Source: Deinococcus murrayi DSM 11303
GTDB taxonomy: Bacteria > Deinococcota > Deinococci > Deinococcales > Deinococcaceae
Direction: 5' to 3'
NCBI RefSeq assembly: GCF_000482805.1
Contig: NZ_KI519503.1
Coordinates: 34,620-98,619 of the forward strand
DNA: 64,000 nucleotides
In this document: piece after piece, positions 57,144 to 64,000 of the stretch
Layout of the letters: every line of letters begins with the position of its first letter
Numbering within the stretch: position 1 is the stretch's first letter
The notes under the pieces: generated by a model
Database searches by the model: none
Told to the model about the DNA's origin: nothing
Seen by the model: only the letters and a program-made list of their open reading frames with translations
Program-made: the position numbers and the translations under genes

Positions 57144-57620
57144 CTAGCGGTCCTCCGGCCCGTCGAGCGCTTCCCGGTCCAAGGTCTCTGGGTCCAGGGC
57201 TTCCACCTCGCCCCCGGTAAACCGCTTGGTGAGCCAGCGGTCAAAGCGGGCGAGGCCTTCGGCCTGCCGGGCATAGGCCTCTTGGAGGAGGCGCAGCCGG
57301 GCGTGCAGCACCCGCAGCCGCTCATCTGTGAGGGGGATATCGGCGCGGGTCCAGTCGCGGCGGTAGGTGCCGCCTACGGTGTGGGTGGCGCGGCGCAGGG
57401 TCACCATGTCGCGGACCTCGTCGAGCGGCACGCCCAGCGCCCGCAGGTCCAGCACGTCGCGCAAGAGCCGCAGCGCGTAGGGGCCATAGAGCGCCCGCCC
57501 GGAAGCCGTCACCTGATCGGGGGTCAGCAGCCCCAACTCGGCGTAGTGCATCACCGTGCGCCGGGTCACGCCCGCCTCCCGCGCGAGTTCGGCGGTCGTG
57601 TAAAAGGTCAGCGGGGTCAA
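57144..57620 (-). CDS. MerR-family transcriptional regulator
   Basis: 158-residue regulator with an N-terminal winged helix: YTTAELAREAGVTRRTVMHYAELGLLTP. A coiled-coil dimer helix follows (about 85-120). There are no cysteines suited to metal sensing, so a small-molecule or redox signal is more likely. The TTG start overlaps the oxidoreductase stop (TTGA), implying co-translation. The MATE exporter lies just downstream and is a likely target. Confidence 0.85.
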   Translation of the reverse strand: MTPLTFYTTAELAREAGVTRRTVMHYAELGLLTPDQVTASGRALYGPYALRLLRDVLDLRALGVPLDEVRDMVTLRRATHTVGGTYRRDWTRADIPLTDERLRVLHARLRLLQEAYARQAEGLARFDRWLTKRFTGGEVEALDPETLDREALDGPEDR

Positions 57621-58591
57621 GGGGTGACGACCACCTTCCCGGTCACCCGCCGCTCCAGCAGCGCCCGCAGCGCTTCTGGGGTGCGCTCCAGCGGGTAGCG
57701 TGCGCTCACCAGGGGCCGCACCGTGCCCTCCTGCACCCACCCCAGCAGCCGGGTGAGGTTGCGGGCATTGGCGCGGGGGTCACGCCGGGCGAACTCGCCC
57801 CAGAAGACGCCGACGACCGACGCGCCCTTGAGCAGCGGCAGGTTGAGTGGCAGTTTTGGAATGCCGCCCCCCGCGAAGCCCACCACCAGAGAGCGCCCGC
57901 CCCAGCCGACCGACCGGAACGCCGCCTCCGCGAGGTCGCCGCCCACCGGGTCGAAGATGACGTCCGGCCCCTTGCCATCCGTGAGCGCTCCCACCCGCCC
58001 CCGTAGGTCCTCCGAGCTGTAGTTCAGCGTCTCGTCCGCCCCGTGCTCGCGGCAAAGGGCCAGCTTCTCGTCCGTGCTCGCCGCCGCAATCACCCGTGCG
58101 CCGAGCGCCTTGCCGATGGCGACGGCGGCCAGCCCCACGCCCCCCGCCGCCCCCAGCACGAGCAGCGTCTCGCCTTTCCTGAGGTTGGCCCGGTCGACCA
58201 GCGCGTGCATGGAGGTCCCGAAGGCGAGCGGCAACCCGGCGGCGACCTCGGTGCTCACCCCGTCGGGCAGCGGCATCACCGCATTCGCCGGGGCGAGAAG
58301 CTGCTCCGCAAAGGCCCCGGTCCCGGTGAAGGCGGCGACCCGTTGCCCTGGCCGCAGGTGCGTGACGCCCTCACCCACCGCCGCGACCGTCCCGGCGGCC
58401 TCCGCCCCCGGCGTGAAGGGGAGGGGGGGCCTCACCTGATACTGGCCCATCACCATCAGGGCGTCGGGATAGTTCACGCCCGCCGCCTCCACCCGCAGCA
58501 CCACCTCGCCGGGGCCGGGGGCAGGGTCGGGGACGGTCTGGACGCTGAGGGCTTCGGGCTGATCAAAGGCGGTGCAGGTCACGGCACGCAT
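57617..58591 (-). CDS. Quinone oxidoreductase-like zinc-type dehydrogenase (MDR family)
   Basis: 324-residue medium-chain reductase without zinc-ligand cysteines, so of the NADPH:quinone reductase type. Motifs: VEAAGVNYPDALMVMGQYQ, LVLGAAGGVGLAAVAIGKALGARVIAAAS (cofactor loop) and DVIFDPVGGDLAEAAFRS. It has a GGAGG site before the ATG. It is co-transcribed with the MerR regulator and divergent from the acyl-CoA dehydrogenase. Confidence 0.9.
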   Translation of the reverse strand: MRAVTCTAFDQPEALSVQTVPDPAPGPGEVVLRVEAAGVNYPDALMVMGQYQVRPPLPFTPGAEAAGTVAAVGEGVTHLRPGQRVAAFTGTGAFAEQLLAPANAVMPLPDGVSTEVAAGLPLAFGTSMHALVDRANLRKGETLLVLGAAGGVGLAAVAIGKALGARVIAAASTDEKLALCREHGADETLNYSSEDLRGRVGALTDGKGPDVIFDPVGGDLAEAAFRSVGWGGRSLVVGFAGGGIPKLPLNLPLLKGASVVGVFWGEFARRDPRANARNLTRLLGWVQEGTVRPLVSARYPLERTPEALRALLERRVTGKVVVTP

Positions 58592-58655
58592 GGAAAACCT
58601 CCGGTGGGACGGGAAATGGGGGGGCTGAACGTCCCCTGGGGCGGCGCTTCATTCC

Positions 58656-58680
58656 GTTGCCGCATACGTCGGGCGGCAAC
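58656..58680. promoter_or_regulatory. Inverted repeat in the oxidoreductase/acyl-CoA dehydrogenase spacer
   Basis: GTTGCCGC, a 9-nt loop, GCGGCAAC. A perfect 8-bp stem in the leader region of the oxidoreductase gene, possibly regulatory. Confidence 0.4.
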
Positions 58681-58721
58681 TCCATTTCGCGCCGCCCTCT
58701 TTACGGGGACTCCCTCCGTTC

Positions 58722-58753
58722 GACTCAGAAGGGTCACCCCACCTTTCTGAGTC
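58722..58753. promoter_or_regulatory. Long inverted repeat upstream of acyl-CoA dehydrogenase
   Basis: A 13-bp stem (GACTCAGAAGGGT with ACCTTTCTGAGTC, one G-T pair) around a 6-nt loop, just upstream of the TATAGT box at 58760-58765. It could be an operator, or a terminator for an unseen transcript. Confidence 0.45.
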
Positions 58754-58763
58754 CCGCCCTATA

Positions 58764-58781
58764 GTAAACGCCAGCGTTCAC
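58764..58781. promoter_or_regulatory. TetR-type operator candidate of acyl-CoA dehydrogenase
   Basis: GTAAACGCCAGCGTTCAC: two 8-bp arms around CA with one mismatched pair, overlapping the -10 box. The right arm CGTTCAC is repeated at 58788-58794. The form resembles sites of TetR-family lipid-metabolism repressors. Confidence 0.5.
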
Positions 58782-58840
58782 AGTTGACGTTCACGGACAC
58801 TCTGTCCACCGACGCCTGCGCCCTGAAAGGAGCACTCCCG

Positions 58841-60637
<1,797 letters not shown>

Positions 60638-60732
60638 CGCTTGCCATCTCAAGCTCCTTCCAGCGGCAGTGTCGGCTGAGGACGCCCTGGCAGACAAAAG
60701 GCCTCTGACCTGCGACGTTTTTCCCTGACGCC

Positions 60733-63420
60733 TCACCCAACTTCAGGGGTAAGGGCTTGGGGCAGGCCCCCACGCTGCACGGCTTGCCAGGCCAGCGAAA
60801 TCACGGACCTCGCCGACCGCGCGGCGGTGCCAAAGCGGTAGGCGCGGGCGGCCTCCGCAAAGGCTTTGTCCTCGTCACACTGCGCAGCCTGGAGGCCCAG
60901 CGACTCCAGCAGCAGGCACCACTCACTCAGGGGAATGTCCTCCGGCTGGCGCGTGCCCCGCTCCCGCAGACTCGGACGTTGGTCCGGAGCGACGAAATCG
61001 GTCGCGCCACAGGGGTGCACCGTCCTGTGGAGGTCTCCAGCCTGGACCGCCAGACTCGCTCCCTCCAGGACCGCTCGCCTGACCTGGGCAGGGTTGAGCT
61101 TGGCCTGCTGCGCGTAACGGCGTACCAGCCAGCTTTCTGTGATGGGACCCTCGGCCCGGACCAGCCGCGTCACCGCGTCGCGAACAGAGGCCATCGGTGC
61201 CAGACGAGGGTCTGGAAGACTGTCTTGCAGGCTCGTCAGGGGCGCGAACTGAAGGGGTGGCCTGGGGCTGCGAACGGGTGGCGGCGCGGCCTGCTGCTCC
61301 TTGCGGGACTGGACGGCGGTGGATGACGTGGACGCAGGTGGCGGCGCAGCGAGCAGGCTTTGCCATCGCAGCGAAAGTACCTCCGCTTTTCCTAGGGCGC
61401 GGGCCAACTGTTCGTCGGTGGCGGCGACGTTGCGTCGCAACCAATCTAGGGCAGTGTCACGGGTTCCGAAATGCTGCAAGGCCTCGGCCACGAAAAGGGT
61501 GAGTTCTCGCCTCTGCGGTTCCCAGGCCTGCCGAGGTCGCCGATAGCCATTGCCGGCCCAGCCCATCACGTCCAGAGAAGCGATGACGAAAGAAGCTGGC
61601 TCGATGCGGTAGCCCGTGAATGCCTCGACCAGCTTCCGCAGCTGAGAGTGATGGATGACGCCCCCATAGAGGCCTCCCAGGTACCGGGCGCACTCCCGGA
61701 GTCCTCCGACGTCCTGGGGTCGCCGAACCAGGTAGCCGCCCGCCGTGACACGGTAGCCGTTGGCCCCGGCGTTGACCTGCTCGGCACTCAGGCCGAGGGC
61801 CCCAAGATGCGGGGCAGCCACGACGGGTCGCCGGTCGACGCCGTATTCTCGTGCTCGGCGCGGCAACTCTTCCAGAAGGGTCTGCCGCTGCCGGGGCGTA
61901 AACGTGACGGAGGACGTGGGAGCAGGCGCCGCGGCAATGGCGCGGGCCAGCCGCATCATGGCCACACTCAGGTCGAGGTCGAGCAGGCCGCCCTCGCTGG
62001 TTCCCTCACCATTTCGGCCCCGCTGCCAGGCTTGCTCGCGGTAGTCTCGGCCCTGGAGCGGTGTGGCGGCCTCCCACAACGTCTGCGGTACCGTCACGGG
62101 GCCTTGCCGTGGGCCGTAGGGGGGAACGTACCCGGCGCTATGTTCCCCGCACACCAGGAGCCGGTAGGGGAGAGCCGCGCTTGTCCAGCGGATGCTGAGC
62201 CGTCCTGCGCGGTGTTGCCGGACCAGGTCCGGCGGCAGTTCGCCCTCGCCGCACAGGAGCAGGTTCACCGTGATGTTCCTGTCGTCGCAGCGGCGTAGCA
62301 GGAACTCCAGCACCTCCGGTTGCGCGAGGACGTCCTGGCGCGGGCCTTGCAACCAGTAGGTATGCCCGGTGGCCGCTCGCCATGGCTCGGTGGGGCTGAG
62401 TGCCGTCTTAAACCCGCCCCGAAAAGGAAGCAGGCTCAGTTTCTGTCCTGCTTGAACGTCCAGCAGGTCAAACAGTTCGGCGAACTCTCCTCCAAGTTGG
62501 CCGTGCTGCGCCGTGACCCGGAGCGGGGGAAACCTGTCTACCTGACCGTCCACATCGAGGTACAGCAGGAAGTGCTCAGGGTAGCCGCTGGCGGGAACAC
62601 TGCCCGCCGCCAAATCCGTTTCGGTTATCCACCACTCCTGTGTGCGGCTTGGGACACTGTGCAAGCCACGGCGAATGAACAGGCCACCGGGGAGGCGTTC
62701 GAACTGCAACCGCAGGAGCTGCTGCTCAAGCAGCGCCTCACTAGCGGGCCGATCGAGGTCTGGATGGTCGCCGAGGAGGTCATTGAGCACCACCTCAGCC
62801 CCTGTGGGCACCACGAAGTCGGCGCTTCGCGCAGACACCTCGAAGACCAAAGGGTTGGCGGTCGTCCAAACCGTGACCTGACCTCTGTACACACCGGCCT
62901 GCTGGGGCCGGGCAGCCAGAAAGATGTGGTTGGCCTCGTGGCGGGCCTCCACCCAATCGGGGGTCGACACGCCGGTGACCTGCACGTCGGCTGCCGTACC
63001 GTACCCCTCGTTCCGCACCTCAAAGTGCACCTCGCGCGTCCCGAGCGCCCCGCCCTGATAGCTGGTGGCGGCAAGGGGTGGACGGGGACGCTCGGCGTGA
63101 GCACGGAGTTTGGCTTCGAAGGGCCGGCGGTCCGCTGCGTAGGGATTCCAGCGGCGCACGTTGAGCCGCACGCCGTCCGCGCTGCGGATGTCCCCGACGA
63201 GCATTTCCCTGGCATAGGGCGTCCAAGTCAGCACGGGACTGAGGGTTACCGCCCGTTGCAGGTCGCTCAGCGTGAGGTGCGGTCCCAGATAGCCGCGCAG
63301 CAGCTGCAGCAGGGCGGCAGCAGGCAGGGTCAGATTGCTGCTGGCGTTCACAAATCTGCTCTCCAGCAGCTTGGCCAGCAGGGCCATTTCCAGTTCACGT
63401 GCGACTAGGATCGCGTCCAC
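60733..63420 (-). CDS. 895-residue multidomain protein coupled to a RecQ-like helicase
   Basis: I do not recognise the full protein. Residues 10-75 resemble an OST-HTH/LOTUS-like domain. 125-200 look like an Ig/CARDB-like beta domain (FEVRNEGYGTAADVQVTGVSTPDWVEA). 350-440 have a pattern reminiscent of PLD-like folds without the HKD motif. 520-680 are helical, and 745-830 resemble a DUF3320-type winged helix (VTRLVRAEGPITESWLVRRYA). The GTG start at 63420 lies inside the RecQ gene (16-nt overlap) with AGGAGG in front, so the two proteins are made together. A defence or DNA-repair role is inferred. Confidence 0.6.
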   Translation of the reverse strand: MDAILVARELEMALLAKLLESRFVNASSNLTLPAAALLQLLRGYLGPHLTLSDLQRAVTLSPVLTWTPYAREMLVGDIRSADGVRLNVRRWNPYAADRRPFEAKLRAHAERPRPPLAATSYQGGALGTREVHFEVRNEGYGTAADVQVTGVSTPDWVEARHEANHIFLAARPQQAGVYRGQVTVWTTANPLVFEVSARSADFVVPTGAEVVLNDLLGDHPDLDRPASEALLEQQLLRLQFERLPGGLFIRRGLHSVPSRTQEWWITETDLAAGSVPASGYPEHFLLYLDVDGQVDRFPPLRVTAQHGQLGGEFAELFDLLDVQAGQKLSLLPFRGGFKTALSPTEPWRAATGHTYWLQGPRQDVLAQPEVLEFLLRRCDDRNITVNLLLCGEGELPPDLVRQHRAGRLSIRWTSAALPYRLLVCGEHSAGYVPPYGPRQGPVTVPQTLWEAATPLQGRDYREQAWQRGRNGEGTSEGGLLDLDLSVAMMRLARAIAAAPAPTSSVTFTPRQRQTLLEELPRRAREYGVDRRPVVAAPHLGALGLSAEQVNAGANGYRVTAGGYLVRRPQDVGGLRECARYLGGLYGGVIHHSQLRKLVEAFTGYRIEPASFVIASLDVMGWAGNGYRRPRQAWEPQRRELTLFVAEALQHFGTRDTALDWLRRNVAATDEQLARALGKAEVLSLRWQSLLAAPPPASTSSTAVQSRKEQQAAPPPVRSPRPPLQFAPLTSLQDSLPDPRLAPMASVRDAVTRLVRAEGPITESWLVRRYAQQAKLNPAQVRRAVLEGASLAVQAGDLHRTVHPCGATDFVAPDQRPSLRERGTRQPEDIPLSEWCLLLESLGLQAAQCDEDKAFAEAARAYRFGTAARSARSVISLAWQAVQRGGLPQALTPEVG

Positions 63421-64000
63421 TTTTGTGCCTCCTTGAGTCCGGCTTCTGTCAGGGCCAGCACGGCGTAACCGCCCTCGGTGCGGGGAATGACCTTGCCCTC
63501 CTGGATGAGGCGGTCGATGGCCGCCCCAATCTTTTGGTCGTCCACAAAGCGCAGCAGGCGGTAACCGGGAGCGGAGCGTTCAAACATCGAAAACGGCTTA
63601 AAGGTGGCCCCGCGTTGCTGCCCTTCCTCGCCGCGCAACAACTGAATCAGCGTGCCGCGACCCCGCGCCCTGCCCGTGCCCCCAGACGCTTGGTGGAAGT
63701 AGTGCATCATGCGCAGCACCTCGCGTTCCGGGTTCCAGATGTCTGCGAGGTTTTGCGAGGGCTGACCGCTCCACGGCAGGCTGAGGTCAGGGGCGCAGAC
63801 GTCGCAGCGTCCGCACTGCTGGTAACTGCGCCTCTCGGCGTCAAAATAGGCATGAAGCTGGTATTCGCGGCACCCCTGGGCCGTGAGGAACTGCTCAAAC
63901 TCCTCGAAGCGCCGTAGCTTCTGCTCGCGCAGCTCCCTGCATTTCGCCGCGTACGCTTTGAGGTCCCAGCGGCGGATGCGGACATCCAGGGCCGGAGCCA
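63405..64000 (-). CDS. RecQ-like helicase, C-terminal part (truncated by window edge)
   Basis: The frame is open to the window edge; 197 residues are visible. They contain a RecQ-type zinc-binding region (CREYQLHAYFDAERRSYQQ followed by CGRCDVC: four cysteines) and then a winged-helix-like segment (VLRMMHYFHQASGGTGRARGRGTLIQLL). The tail (GAAIDRLIQEGKVIPRTEGGYAVLALTEAG) is a second winged helix typical of RecQ C-termini. The helicase core lies beyond position 64000. It overlaps the start of the 895-residue protein. Confidence 0.8.
   Translation of the reverse strand, partial: APALDVRIRRWDLKAYAAKCRELREQKLRRFEEFEQFLTAQGCREYQLHAYFDAERRSYQQCGRCDVCAPDLSLPWSGQPSQNLADIWNPEREVLRMMHYFHQASGGTGRARGRGTLIQLLRGEEGQQRGATFKPFSMFERSAPGYRLLRFVDDQKIGAAIDRLIQEGKVIPRTEGGYAVLALTEAGLKEAQKWTRS

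Overview
The window is high-GC DNA whose gene content points to a Deinococcus-type bacterium. The evidence is Deinococcus-style leaderless promoters (a TANNNT -10 box 6-7 nt before the start codon), many GTGA/ATGA stop-start overlaps, and a RepA-ParA-ParB module behind eight iterons. That module (about 27.6-31.3 kb) marks the replicon as a megaplasmid or secondary chromosome.

Layout, left to right. (1) 0.2-9.4 kb: a type I CRISPR-Cas locus. It reads cas3-cas8-cas7-cas5-cas1-cas2-cas4 on the minus strand with a divergent cas6; no array is visible here. cas1 and cas3 carry the same 16-bp operator-like element at the same distance from their start codons. (2) 9.3-10.8 kb: modAB for molybdate uptake, without modC. 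(3) 10.9-15.3 kb: a sulfane-sulfur locus (rhodaneses, a persulfide-dioxygenase-like fusion, TauE- and YeeE-type transporters) behind a CsoR/CstR-type operator. (4) 15.4-27.5 kb: an envelope or exopolysaccharide cluster with a glycosidase-like lipoprotein, LCP ligase, flippase, glycosyltransferase, O-antigen polymerase/ligase, a double glycosyltransferase fusion, a degenerate Cas3-like helicase remnant and a Wzz/BY-kinase. (5) 27.6-31.3 kb: the replication origin, repA, parA, parB and a perfect palindrome that is a good parS candidate; a second copy lies at 39.3 kb.

(6) 31.2-36.2 kb: an MBL hydrolase, a HAD-like protein and a branched-chain amino acid type ABC transporter (LivF, a LivM-LivG fusion, LivH) without an adjacent binding protein. 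(7) 36.4-39.2 kb: an SPFH protein with an Arc-like partner, then a DEAD-box RNA helicase. (8) 39.3-51.7 kb: a 4-hydroxyphenylacetate (homoprotocatechuate) meta-cleavage operon, hpaG to hpaI, with a divergent PucR/CdaR-like regulator. A Liv-type binding protein and phenylacetate-CoA ligase follow. Together these can take 4-hydroxyphenylacetate to pyruvate and succinic semialdehyde and activate phenylacetate, although hpaC and hpaF are not seen. (9) 51.8-55.7 kb: a second block of polysaccharide genes. It holds a paralogue of the 15.4 kb lipoprotein under a clear cyclic-di-GMP-I riboswitch, a polyprenyl-phosphate sugar transferase, and galE. (10) 55.7-60.6 kb: a MATE exporter, a MerR regulator with a quinone-oxidoreductase-like gene, and an acyl-CoA dehydrogenase. 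(11) 60.7-64.0 kb: the C-terminal end of a RecQ-like helicase coupled to an 895-residue multidomain protein of unknown function. This is a candidate defence or DNA-processing pair that runs off the window.

The most unusual items are the Cas3-like remnant embedded in the polysaccharide cluster, the c-di-GMP riboswitch, the paired parS-like palindromes, the shared cas1/cas3 element, and the RecQ-895 aa pair.
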